This document shows positions 1 to 8,435 of a stretch of 54,656 nucleotides of DNA, one piece after another. Location of the stretch: assembly GCA_002070105.1 (NCBI GenBank), contig MWCQ01000016.1:1-54656 (forward strand). The letters run 5' to 3'. Below the pieces are notes generated by a model. The model saw only the letters and a list, made by a program, of their open reading frames with translations. It was not told the origin of the DNA and did no database searches. The translations under genes were made by a program, and so were the position numbers. Source of the DNA: Firmicutes bacterium ADurb.Bin193 (GTDB lineage: Bacteria; Bacillota; Clostridia; Monoglobales; Firm-18). How positions within the stretch are numbered: the first letter of the stretch is position 1; each line of letters starts with the position of its first letter.

Positions 1-175
1 ACACTTTTTTCGCTTATTAAAATTTTTTAAACTTTTTTCAAAAAAACTCTTGACTTCTAATAGTTAGTCACCTCCTCATATTGAATTCAATATACAATAC
101 TTATCAATATTCTGATTGATTTCTAATGTTTTTAAGATTGCGGGCTACATCGTTTTCTATATTAGAAGTATTGTG
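1..175. other. AT-rich end of operon, no gene seen
   Basis: No convincing coding sequence. A 16-bp perfect palindrome centred on GAATTC lies at 78-93 and a weak ATCAAT/ATTGAT inverted repeat at about 103-120 could help end the leftward operon. A ribosome-binding-like AGGAGGTGA (minus strand, about 68-76) is followed by no usable start codon before the window ends, so a further minus-strand gene beyond the edge is possible but not shown. Confidence 0.4.
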
Positions 176-724
176 CTATGCTTTTCGCGGAATACCCACA
201 CTTATTATCTTATCTTTAACAATAAAATTTTGTCTTTGTCGCTCTAATGAATTGAAGTCTTTATATTTTTCCTTAAATGATGGATTAATTATATATACAT
301 TTTGATTAGAGGAACCTTTTAAGCCAATATTATTATTTAATTTATCAACATACAAACCATCAACCAAAACATCAATACTGCTTATTGCTTTTGAATATTT
401 CCTTTTTACGTATGCATAGGAATAGCCGGTATAAACTAAAATATCTACATTACATATTTTTTTTATTTCAAATATCAACTTGATTAATTCATTTCCCTGA
501 TAGAATGGATCTCCACCCGTAATAGTAATTCCCTCACATTTGATCAAATAGGGTTCAAGATATTCTATCAAATATTGGATTTCTATTTCTTTATCTAAAT
601 TCGGATTCCATAATTCAGGATTGGAGCAATTAGCACAATGATGTGGACATCCTATTGTCCAAATTACTAAACGTTTCCCCGGCCCTAATGTTGTAATAGG
701 GTATAAAACTCTATCAATCTGCAT
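176..724 (-). CDS. radical SAM activase-like protein (4Fe-4S single-cluster, NrdG-like)
   Basis: A 182-residue protein with the radical SAM cluster motif CX3CX2C at C26, C30 and C33, an early GPGKR turn and a TGGDP segment typical of small activating enzymes such as NrdG or pyruvate-formate-lyase activase-like proteins. Such proteins bind one 4Fe-4S cluster and SAM and generate a 5'-deoxyadenosyl radical. No glycyl-radical enzyme or class III ribonucleotide reductase is encoded nearby, so a housekeeping activase role is not supported. It is the last gene of the operon and its start overlaps the end of the FHA gene by 11 bases, which suggests translational coupling. It is the third radical SAM protein of this operon. 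Its substrate is unknown; a joint role with the Hxs maturases is inference. Confidence 0.8.
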   Translation of the reverse strand: MQIDRVLYPITTLGPGKRLVIWTIGCPHHCANCSNPELWNPNLDKEIEIQYLIEYLEPYLIKCEGITITGGDPFYQGNELIKLIFEIKKICNVDILVYTGYSYAYVKRKYSKAISSIDVLVDGLYVDKLNNNIGLKGSSNQNVYIINPSFKEKYKDFNSLERQRQNFIVKDKIISVGIPRKA

Positions 725-1181
725 TTGTCACCTCAAACGAAAGGTCGGCAAAAATTATTTTGTCCGAAGGATGTATTGTTATTTTTGTTAATTTCGGTAG
801 CCTTTTATTGTTAACAAAAGTACCGTTAGTACTTGCATCAAATATCTGCACTTCACCATTTTCTACGTAAAATATTGCGTGCTTTCTGCTTACATATTTG
901 CTTCTTTCAAAATATTCACCATTAATACCATCACGACCAATAACCAGTTCATTATGTATTGATATTGTAAGCTGACCATCTGTTGACACGAGTACTAAAT
1001 TACAAGTTTCAGAAGATAATGTAGAAGTAGAAGTATGATTAGAAATTATATTCTTTTGTTTATCCAACTCACTTTCATCTATGGGTATTACAAAAGAAAG
1101 GTCAAAACCACAATTTTCACATTCAAGATTATTTATATTATTATAGTGGCTACAGTTTTCACAAACCCTAATTTCACTCAT
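714..1181 (-). CDS. zinc-ribbon and FHA domain protein
   Basis: A 155-residue protein. Residues about 7-27 form a zinc ribbon with two CxxC knuckles (CENC and CENC). A linker of about 40 polar residues follows, then an FHA domain with the expected GRDG, SRKHA and STNGTFVNN blocks carrying the residues that contact phosphothreonine. FHA domains read Thr phosphorylation laid down by Ser/Thr kinases, and a kinase and a PP2C phosphatase are encoded just upstream in the same operon. No membrane segment. It is likely the cytosolic reader of the signalling block, comparable in logic to Fha in type VI secretion, but no secretion genes are present. Short overlaps with both neighbours indicate co-translation. 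Confidence 0.9.
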   Translation of the reverse strand: MSEIRVCENCSHYNNINNLECENCGFDLSFVIPIDESELDKQKNIISNHTSTSTLSSETCNLVLVSTDGQLTISIHNELVIGRDGINGEYFERSKYVSRKHAIFYVENGEVQIFDASTNGTFVNNKRLPKLTKITIHPSDKIIFADLSFEVTNAD

Positions 1182-2400
1182 TATACATTCTCTTCTTTCT
1201 ATTCCTTGTCGTTATTCTTCTATTAGACGATGAAGCATTATTAATATCTACAAAGCGTACATATTTTTCATCAGGAGGACAAAGCTTTTTATCAGTTAGA
1301 CTAATTCCATATTGCTGTAGCCCTTTCTTAACTTTCTGGAAATCTGGGCAAAATCTTTCCATATCAGCTTTGACAGCAGCGATTGAGCTATTTGTTCCAT
1401 TTTTGTTTTTCTTACCGACAACTTCAAACATCATAGCACCGTTTTCTGATGATGCAACAGTTATTGAAGAGTCAGAAGAATATTCATAATGCTGTTTTGT
1501 CAGTTTTTGTGCAGATAACACTTCACTCCCAGCAACACTGTACCCTAAATCTGACATTACCTTGTCAATACAATCTGCTACATATTCTCCAACTTTTTGT
1601 CCCTGTGCTTCAGTTAACATTTCTGCAATTTCTTCTTTTAGACATTCAATATCTTCAGGCACTTCTAGACATTCACCATAGATAAGATTGGAAAGAGCAA
1701 TATAATCACTACGAAGTTTTAACACTTCAACATTGTCAATTCCTGCCTGCTTTTCAATAAGGTATGATTCAAAATTCATTTTCATTTGAGAAATCTTATA
1801 ATTATCGTCAAGTGAGTGATTATGCAGTATCGCATCGTACTTTGCCTTTTCTATTTCAAAATTTTCACAATCCATCAACTGCTCCATAATATTTGAGTAA
1901 ACTTTCATGATATTTTCCGAAAGATTACATGTGATAGTAGGAGCATCCCATTGCACTTTTTCAAATTCATGTTCAAGATTTTCTTGCCTTTGTTGGTTAT
2001 ATTCAGCATTTAGCTCCCGCATCAAATCTTCAATTCGTAATACAAGATTTTTAGTCTTTTTTAATTTCCTCTCGTACGAGTTCAACACAACCAACAACTC
2101 TTGACTGTTACCCTTAATAGCATACTTTTTCTCTAAATTGGTTTTTAATTCTATAATAAGCCTCTTTAACTCATTAATTAGTATGTTCGTTTTAACAATT
2201 TCTTCGGCAACAGAAATATTTCTTTCGTATTTCTCAATATCAATTTGTGAAAAATATAAGTTGTTTTTTTCTATGCAAACATTTATATTTTCTATAATTT
2301 GGACGCATTTACTACGCTCAAGTTCAGCTTCCAACTGAGCTTTTATCATCAACAATCGCTGCCGTTCCAATACGTAATCAGAATATTTAGGACCACTCAT
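1174..2400 (-). CDS. coiled-coil protein of unknown function
   Basis: A 408-residue protein I cannot assign to a family. The first 190 or so residues are rich in Lys, Glu and Leu and look like long coiled coils; the C-terminal part (about 280-390) looks globular. No signal peptide or membrane segment. I place the start at the ATG at 2400, behind AAAGGCGG, rather than at an upstream TTG at 2409 that overlaps the kinase stop codon. It lies between the kinase and the FHA gene, so a scaffold or substrate for the phospho-signalling module is plausible but only inferred from position. Confidence 0.8.
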   Translation of the reverse strand: MSGPKYSDYVLERQRLLMIKAQLEAELERSKCVQIIENINVCIEKNNLYFSQIDIEKYERNISVAEEIVKTNILINELKRLIIELKTNLEKKYAIKGNSQELLVVLNSYERKLKKTKNLVLRIEDLMRELNAEYNQQRQENLEHEFEKVQWDAPTITCNLSENIMKVYSNIMEQLMDCENFEIEKAKYDAILHNHSLDDNYKISQMKMNFESYLIEKQAGIDNVEVLKLRSDYIALSNLIYGECLEVPEDIECLKEEIAEMLTEAQGQKVGEYVADCIDKVMSDLGYSVAGSEVLSAQKLTKQHYEYSSDSSITVASSENGAMMFEVVGKKNKNGTNSSIAAVKADMERFCPDFQKVKKGLQQYGISLTDKKLCPPDEKYVRFVDINNASSSNRRITTRNRKKRMYNE

Positions 2401-2402
2401 TA

Positions 2403-4025
2403 TTACCAAACCGCCTTTTCGTAAACTTTCATCCAGCTTTCAACTTGTTGAGAGTATCCAAGTGAATATATCCACATGATAAACATCTTGTCAGATATTA
2501 ACTCTTGGCAGATTTTTGCTATCTGATTAGCATCGTTTTTTTCCAAGTCATCAATAAAATTTTCAAGATTTACATATTTTTTTCCTTTATATTCAAAGCC
2601 AATTTCAGGGTAAAGAATAAACATCAGTGCAAAATAATAATCCGTATTATTCTTCTGTACCTCTTGTGTAATGAATCTAATTTGCCCCTTAAAAGTTTCA
2701 TTGAAATTGTTATTTTCTATATACTCTAACAAGCAACCGGAGCCTATTAAGTGCATAATGTTATTGTCAATATTAGGACTTTTTTCTTTGATTGCCATTC
2801 CCAATGCTTGCAAATCAGCATATATTGCACCCTTAAAGCACAGCGGAGCATTAGGATTCAATATGTAAATCATCTTAAACACGGCAACATCTTTATCATT
2901 AATTGCTTTAACGTCAGTTACTTTATTGGAGTATTCCTCACCGTACTGTAATATATTTTTTTCTACAAGACCTCTGTATAGGTGCTTTGTTGCATTGTCC
3001 CAGTCGCTTGCAAATGCCATGCTTATTTCATCAAGTCCGTAATACCTACTGTTTGAGAAATTATAAGGTTTTAGTCCTTTGAATGTTCTTCTTTCTTTAA
3101 CTTCAACTTCTTCATTGTTTAGCCAACGATTGACCTCGTCATATCCCCATCTGTTATTCCTGTCTTTTACCGTTAACCCTCTGATTAACTGTTGCAATCT
3201 CGGATTGACAGTAGAGGGAATATCCAAAGGTTTGTTTATTGTCTGATATAATATAGCCATATCTGTCATTCCAGCGAATGGATCTTGACCTATCGCTAGA
3301 TGCAATAGAGTTATTCCAAAAGAGTAATAATCGCTTTCTTTGGAAACAAATCCACTTGAAGCTTCCGGTGCGGAATACCCAAAAGTTCGTGACATTGATG
3401 TTGCACGGACAGAAATATTACTATCTAAAAGTGAACTAATTCCGAAATCGCCCAGAATTACTCGTTTTTCGTCATCACTTAAAAACAAATTGCTTGGTTT
3501 AATATCTCTGTGAATAATATTATTGTCATGCAAGACTTTCAAGCCTTCATTCACGCTTTTTACAACAACATTTTCTATAAAGTCAACACTCATAGGAATG
3601 TGTTTTGTAAGGTCACCTTTTTCAAAATACGGAAGGATTTCATAGATGCGTTCGTCAAAAACACCACCTCTTGAGTGCGGCATAATATAAGGGGAATTAA
3701 TCTTCGCCAAAACATTTTCAATTCTCTCATCAGGTTCTGTATCCATGTGATACAACTTTATAACCTGTGTTACTCCTTCATTTTCCGTAAGCAAGAGAGA
3801 AGCTTCGCCGGTATTTTCGGCAATTACTTTTTTTATTTTATATCTATCTATACTTGTTCTGCGCGTAAAATCAATAGCTGTATCTGCCTGCATAATAGAA
3901 GTAACCCTATCATTTCGACTGTTGTCCATCAGTTCTGTTTGACGAGAAGAAGTATTTTCATCATGCATTACAGATGTTAATCTCTCTTGGTCTGCCATAA
4001 TTTCTGTTTTTCTTTCATCAGCCAT
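2403..4025 (-). CDS. Ser/Thr protein kinase (Hanks type), soluble
   Basis: A 540-residue protein. The kinase domain spans about residues 60-310, with the ATP-binding lysine at K90 (VIK), catalytic HRDIKPSN at 172-179, DFG at 193-195 and an APE-like SAPEAS segment. The glycine-rich loop is degenerate. There is no membrane helix and no PASTA repeat, unlike the housekeeping PrkC/PknB kinases, so it should act in the cytosol. The first 60 residues hold a repeated Thr motif (T7, T17, T30, T42 and T57, each followed by a hydrophobic residue at +2), possibly an autophosphorylation array. Residues 310-540 are of unknown function. The start overlaps the PP2C stop by 8 bases; kinase and phosphatase are presumably a matched pair. 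Confidence 0.93.
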   Translation of the reverse strand: MADERKTEIMADQERLTSVMHDENTSSRQTELMDNSRNDRVTSIMQADTAIDFTRRTSIDRYKIKKVIAENTGEASLLLTENEGVTQVIKLYHMDTEPDERIENVLAKINSPYIMPHSRGGVFDERIYEILPYFEKGDLTKHIPMSVDFIENVVVKSVNEGLKVLHDNNIIHRDIKPSNLFLSDDEKRVILGDFGISSLLDSNISVRATSMSRTFGYSAPEASSGFVSKESDYYSFGITLLHLAIGQDPFAGMTDMAILYQTINKPLDIPSTVNPRLQQLIRGLTVKDRNNRWGYDEVNRWLNNEEVEVKERRTFKGLKPYNFSNSRYYGLDEISMAFASDWDNATKHLYRGLVEKNILQYGEEYSNKVTDVKAINDKDVAVFKMIYILNPNAPLCFKGAIYADLQALGMAIKEKSPNIDNNIMHLIGSGCLLEYIENNNFNETFKGQIRFITQEVQKNNTDYYFALMFILYPEIGFEYKGKKYVNLENFIDDLEKNDANQIAKICQELISDKMFIMWIYSLGYSQQVESWMKVYEKAVW

Positions 4026-4752
4026 TATTACCGTCCTCCTTTACAGGTTTAACAATAATTAGTGTAATGTTATCTAGTCCACCTTTTTCTTTGGCTCTAG
4101 ATACTAACAGGGCAGCTATTTTCTTAATGTCATTTTGTTCTGAAAATAGTTTTTCAATCTCATCTAAAGAAACCATATCTGTTAGCCCGTCAGTACAAAT
4201 TAGAAATTGTGTCATATTACTGATTTGCTTTATGTGGGGTAAGACTGCTTCTTTCCCTATATATTGCATTAACGGTTCTTTAATATCAACATTATCGTCG
4301 ATATTACCACCGGACAATCCCGAAACAGTATCATCAGTGCTTAACTGATTCAAATATCCTTGTTCCAGCACATAAACTCTACTATCGCCAAGATTATATA
4401 TATAGCTACTGTCCTCTCCTAAAACAATACCAGCAAGAGTACAAGCACTATCTACAGTTTTTCTTAATGCAATAACACCCTTATTCATTTTATCAATAAG
4501 CGCAACAAGCTCATTATCATCATAGGGTATAGTCTCTTTTTGTGATGTTTGAATACATAATCTGGTTGCTTCTTCACCTGCTTTGCTGCCGCCAACACCA
4601 TCAGTAACAAATGCAATTAACGGAGCATCTATTTTTTCATAAATGAAACATTCAGAAGTATTATAGCAACCCATATTGTTAATATAAAACCCATCCTCAT
4701 TGTTTTGCCTTATACATCCAATATCCGTAATTGCACAAACTTCATACTTCAT
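4018..4752 (-). CDS. PP2C-type Ser/Thr protein phosphatase
   Basis: A 244-residue phosphatase, the normal length for a bacterial single-domain PPM/PP2C enzyme. Metal-binding and catalytic motifs are present in order: an NEDGF segment near the N-terminus, DGVGG, LGDSRVY, CTDGLTD and a C-terminal DNITLIIV. It should be Mg/Mn dependent and remove phosphate from Ser/Thr, most simply reversing the adjacent kinase. It overlaps both the AAA+ gene upstream and the kinase gene downstream by a few bases. No signal peptide, so cytosolic. Confidence 0.95.
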   Translation of the reverse strand: MKYEVCAITDIGCIRQNNEDGFYINNMGCYNTSECFIYEKIDAPLIAFVTDGVGGSKAGEEATRLCIQTSQKETIPYDDNELVALIDKMNKGVIALRKTVDSACTLAGIVLGEDSSYIYNLGDSRVYVLEQGYLNQLSTDDTVSGLSGGNIDDNVDIKEPLMQYIGKEAVLPHIKQISNMTQFLICTDGLTDMVSLDEIEKLFSEQNDIKKIAALLVSRAKEKGGLDNITLIIVKPVKEDGNNG

Positions 4753-6587
4753 TCTACCTCACACTCCAAACTTATTATAGAGTTTTCAACTACAATCTCA
4801 TTTACTTTTATTCTGCTTCCGCTTTGCACTTTATTATCGAACAAATACCTAGATAGTGGGTTTATGAAGTCTTTTTCAACAATATTGCCTATTCCTCGAC
4901 CGCCATTCTCCAAATTACCAAAAGCAGCCTTAACAAGATAGTTCTTTGCGGTTTCACTAATGTCCATTTTTATGTTCTTTTGTTTTTCAAGATTATCTAT
5001 TATTTTGTTTAACTGACTATCTAAAATCATTTGTGCTACATCTTCACGTATAAAGTCAAATATAACAAAATTTTCGCCTATTCGATTAAGTATTTCAGGT
5101 CTGCCTAATTGTAATTTGAAGTAATTCTCAATAGAAGTGATTATTTTTTCTGACAATTCTTCATATTCCATTTTAGGGTCTACATTTAATACTCTGTTGC
5201 CAAATTCATCCTGGTCATATATGCCGAGATTACTTGTAAATATGATAATACATTCAGAAAAATATACGGTCTCACCTCTGCCATCCGTCATTCTGCCATC
5301 CTCAAGTATTTGTAAAAACTTATCGAAAATACTTGGGTGAGCCTTTTCAATCTCATCAAACAGTAGAATTGAAAAAGGTTTTTCTTTTATTGCATTAGTA
5401 AGTTGCCCGCCAGCTTCATATCCAACATATCCGGGAGGCGCGCCTAATAATTTTTGATCCGAGTGACCTTGTTGATATTCTGACATATCAAAACGAATAC
5501 AAGTATTTTCATCGCCAAACAGCATTTCAGCAATAGTTTTTGCAAGTTCTGTTTTACCCGTTCCGGTAGGACCTGCAAAAAATAGTATTCCTTTAGGTTT
5601 GCTTGCACTTGAATGTTGTAATCCAGCCATATTCGTTGCAGCTCGTTTTATAATATCCAACACTTGTGATACAGCTCTATCCTGACCTTTAACTCTTTTT
5701 TTGATAACTTGTTCTGCATCAACAAAGATTTCAGGCGGTAGTTCTGCCCACGGATTCTCCTTGATACCATACTTATAAAGATGAATAGCATCCTTGATAT
5801 TTTCGATAGCTATGTTCTGCTTCTTGCATAGAAGTTTCAGAGCATTTAATTCAAGATTTTTGAAACCGTCTGTTAATTCCACAAAATCTTCCTTGTACTT
5901 TTCTAAATCTTCTGCTGGATACTCTTTATCCCCTGTGAAAAATTTAATCTGCGTATTGATAAACAATTCACGAGTGGCTTTATCTGGCTCATTAATTTTA
6001 AGAACTTTCACCATTGGATTATCTAAATACAACCATACTGGAATGTCATTTGATTTCTCACACACAATAAAAATCAAATTATTTTTGAATCCGCCTTCAG
6101 TTGAAATTTGTGTTTTTTTCAAGCCGGACATCATTATTTTTGTATAGAAATCTCTTTCATTTTCACTGACATTATCAGCCGAAAGAACATATCGTGAAGC
6201 CATCATAAGCACAATGGCATTCAATTGTTCTCTGTTTTGATTAACGCTTCGTATAATATCGGCGGCCTGGCACATTTCAACTTTAATAGAGTTATCTTTT
6301 ATCGAGGATTTGCTCAATTTAGCAATAATGCAAAATTGTTCTAATTCATCTCTATTAAATTCATTGTAGAACCCGTCTATATGATTATAGAATATAACAT
6401 TTACATACCCTGCATCTTTAAGATAGTGATAGACATAGTTATCCAAAAACATTAAATCCCAGCGTATTGCATCTTCTGCTGTTTTCGTTGGATAAGTTTG
6501 CATATCATAGATGTTGCCTTCCATAAGAAATGTAGACTTAATTTCAATGAATTGATCCAATTCTTGATGCCACTTACTTAACTTCAC
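4749..6587 (-). CDS. ClpA/ClpB-like AAA+ ATPase
   Basis: A 612-residue protein whose C-terminal half (about 285-600) is a ClpA/B D2-type AAA+ module: Walker A GPTGTGKT at 339-346, pore loop GYVG at 386-389, Walker B ILLFDEIEKAH near 407-417, sensor IIFTSNLG and an Arg-finger-like GRPEILNRI, followed by a ClpB small domain. Residues 1-280 lack a Walker A but have hydrophobic strand patterns and an INEPDKATRELF-like segment reminiscent of a degenerate first AAA domain. It lacks the usual Clp N-domain, the coiled-coil middle domain and any visible ClpP-binding loop. It is probably a threading or disassembly motor. Its place beside kinase, phosphatase and FHA genes recalls ClpV in type VI secretion, but no secretion parts are present. 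Confidence 0.92.
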   Translation of the reverse strand: MKLSKWHQELDQFIEIKSTFLMEGNIYDMQTYPTKTAEDAIRWDLMFLDNYVYHYLKDAGYVNVIFYNHIDGFYNEFNRDELEQFCIIAKLSKSSIKDNSIKVEMCQAADIIRSVNQNREQLNAIVLMMASRYVLSADNVSENERDFYTKIMMSGLKKTQISTEGGFKNNLIFIVCEKSNDIPVWLYLDNPMVKVLKINEPDKATRELFINTQIKFFTGDKEYPAEDLEKYKEDFVELTDGFKNLELNALKLLCKKQNIAIENIKDAIHLYKYGIKENPWAELPPEIFVDAEQVIKKRVKGQDRAVSQVLDIIKRAATNMAGLQHSSASKPKGILFFAGPTGTGKTELAKTIAEMLFGDENTCIRFDMSEYQQGHSDQKLLGAPPGYVGYEAGGQLTNAIKEKPFSILLFDEIEKAHPSIFDKFLQILEDGRMTDGRGETVYFSECIIIFTSNLGIYDQDEFGNRVLNVDPKMEYEELSEKIITSIENYFKLQLGRPEILNRIGENFVIFDFIREDVAQMILDSQLNKIIDNLEKQKNIKMDISETAKNYLVKAAFGNLENGGRGIGNIVEKDFINPLSRYLFDNKVQSGSRIKVNEIVVENSIISLECEVE

Positions 6588-7627
6588 TCTTTAACACCAC
6601 CCAATGCGGTTATCTTACCGTTGGCACTATATACCCCCTTGTAATAGTCAAAGTTATAAGACAACTCTTTCTTTTCTTTGCTGATTAAGTCTTGCGAATA
6701 TAGTTTGTTTTTTACAGTGTAGTATACGTTATTTTCATCTACTCCCAATAGTTCATTGATATCAGTTGCAACTTCATTTGGAAAGTGATTGTTTATATTA
6801 AACTTTATAATTTTATTATTGTTTTGCACATATACATCTCCGTTATAATAAAAAGTAACAACATTTGCATTTGTCCAAGAAGGAGTATTAGAGCCTATGG
6901 TTTGAAGCATTAACTTGTTAGAATAATCAGTGTATAATATGCTGTCAGCAACAACAATAAATTTATTTACATCTGCTTCTATGATGGGTTCAGCTTTTTT
7001 GTCTTTCAAAGTGTATCTATATAGATTATTTGCTTTTGAATAATTCACATAATAAATGACATCTCCGGATAAAACAACGGTTCCAACCTTTTCGTCAACA
7101 ATTACTTTCTTATCAGTGCCATCGTGCTTGCATGAGTATAATTTTTTATCAGCACCTCTAAAAATCACAATATCTTTTGCTAGGTTTATTTGTGAAATTG
7201 GTTCTGTTGCGATAATGCTTTCTTTTCCATTGCTGTGCAGCCTTGTTTCTCCATTTTCATTTAAAGAAGTATATCCATATTGATTTTCTGCAATTAAACC
7301 ATAGTTTAAAGCATTCATTGATTTATTGCCTAAATATCCATTTTCGTATTTATCAAACAAATCAGGATAAGTAACATTTTCTAAAGAAGATGCTATTTTA
7401 TAGATTGCTTCAGAGTCGGTTTCATTTGCATTTATTAACTCATTATAAGTACTGGTTTTTGGAATTAAATTGATGGCAAACATACCAACGATAAGCACTG
7501 AAAAAATTATGCCAAAAATCATTATTTTTTTCTTAAATCTTTTTTTCCTTTTCTCTAGCTTTGCCAACTTTTTCTGATATTCATTTTCCTGTTCACTCAA
7601 ATATGTTTCCAGGCTCTTTTCCGCCAT
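6584..7627 (-). CDS. membrane-anchored DUF5050-like beta-propeller protein
   Basis: A 347-residue protein with a short basic cytoplasmic coiled coil (residues about 10-33), one membrane helix (about 34-53, rich in Ile, Phe and Val) and an external domain of repeated short beta motifs of the DUF5050 type (VIYYVNYS, ILYTDYS and NVYYTVKN-like strands). Such domains often form propeller-like surface modules of unknown ligand. It has a start overlapped by nothing but a 12-base gap from the next upstream gene, and its stop overlaps the AAA+ start. Topology (N-in, domain out) is inferred from positive charges before the helix. Confidence 0.75.
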   Translation of the reverse strand: MAEKSLETYLSEQENEYQKKLAKLEKRKKRFKKKIMIFGIIFSVLIVGMFAINLIPKTSTYNELINANETDSEAIYKIASSLENVTYPDLFDKYENGYLGNKSMNALNYGLIAENQYGYTSLNENGETRLHSNGKESIIATEPISQINLAKDIVIFRGADKKLYSCKHDGTDKKVIVDEKVGTVVLSGDVIYYVNYSKANNLYRYTLKDKKAEPIIEADVNKFIVVADSILYTDYSNKLMLQTIGSNTPSWTNANVVTFYYNGDVYVQNNNKIIKFNINNHFPNEVATDINELLGVDENNVYYTVKNKLYSQDLISKEKKELSYNFDYYKGVYSANGKITALGGVKE

Positions 7628-7639
7628 TTGTATCCCTCC

Positions 7640-8419
7640 TTAACCTATAAAGAAATAAAGCACTAACAGTATGGTCGACAAGTAATTTAGCCCGTTTAAA
7701 TTACTCATTGAAAGCAATTCAAAAGCGTTGAAAACAGTTAAAATGATAAATGCAATACCGATATACAACCACTTTTTACGTCTCATTTTCCATTTTTCAT
7801 TCTTAACGCTTTCAAGTTTTGCCTTGATCTCTGAAATTTTCTTTGCATATGTGTCCTGTATAGCTTTAATATCTTCTGCTTTTATGCAATAAGTAGTGTT
7901 ATTCAAATTTCTTTTTACAGCTTCTATTGGATTTTTAATATCATTTGCAGACACAGATTCTAAAGCTTTCGTTGAGTCTTTTATTGTTTTATCTGAAAAA
8001 ATATCCATAAAGTTATTTTTAGCAATATTTGTTACATTTGGAGTGGAAGTGTCTATTTTCAATTTACTCATTAAAGCATCAATCGATTTTACAGAAGTGA
8101 AATCAGGTATATCTTTTTCTGTAAGATCCACCGCGTTTCCATATGTAATTGCATTGCTTATGTGTTCAACTAACGGAATGATTTTAGGAATGACCTTAAC
8201 TATTTCGTCCAATTTTTCTGCATTGTATTCAAGCAGCTTATCTCTTGAAAATAACTGTTCAAATTGCCTGGCAAACGGAGCATAACTTTTAAGTTCGTTA
8301 TAAGTGATTGATTCTGCTATCTTACATATATTTAGTCTTTTCTTTACTTTTTCATTTTGAGGTAGACAAGCCTCAAATAGCATATATAATCTGCCTACCG
8401 CTGTTTTCATTGCAGCCAT
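7640..8419 (-). CDS. membrane protein of unknown function
   Basis: A 259-residue protein. Residues 1-205 are soluble and mostly helical; two closely spaced membrane helices end the protein (about 208-228 and 238-258), giving a tail-anchored layout. I chose the ATG at 8419 because TAAGGAGG, which also carries the stop codon of the upstream DUF4236 gene, sits 11 bases before it; a longer reading from 8485 would overlap that gene by 50 bases and lacks a ribosome site. I do not recognise the family. The helical part has a faint resemblance to bacterial signalling or toxic-anion-resistance-type helical proteins, too weak to use. Confidence 0.7.
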   Translation of the reverse strand: MAAMKTAVGRLYMLFEACLPQNEKVKKRLNICKIAESITYNELKSYAPFARQFEQLFSRDKLLEYNAEKLDEIVKVIPKIIPLVEHISNAITYGNAVDLTEKDIPDFTSVKSIDALMSKLKIDTSTPNVTNIAKNNFMDIFSDKTIKDSTKALESVSANDIKNPIEAVKRNLNNTTYCIKAEDIKAIQDTYAKKISEIKAKLESVKNEKWKMRRKKWLYIGIAFIILTVFNAFELLSMSNLNGLNYLSTILLVLYFFIG

Positions 8420-8435
8420 ACTATTCGTTTCCTCC

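Noticed and set aside
176-724. NrdG, the activator of anaerobic ribonucleotide reductase
   Set aside because: No nrdD is nearby and the gene is the coupled last member of the Hxs operon, so only the general family is claimed.
4749-6587. Type VI secretion as the identity of the kinase/phosphatase/FHA/AAA+ genes
   Set aside because: No sheath, Hcp, VgrG, baseplate or membrane-complex genes are present and the host is Gram-positive.
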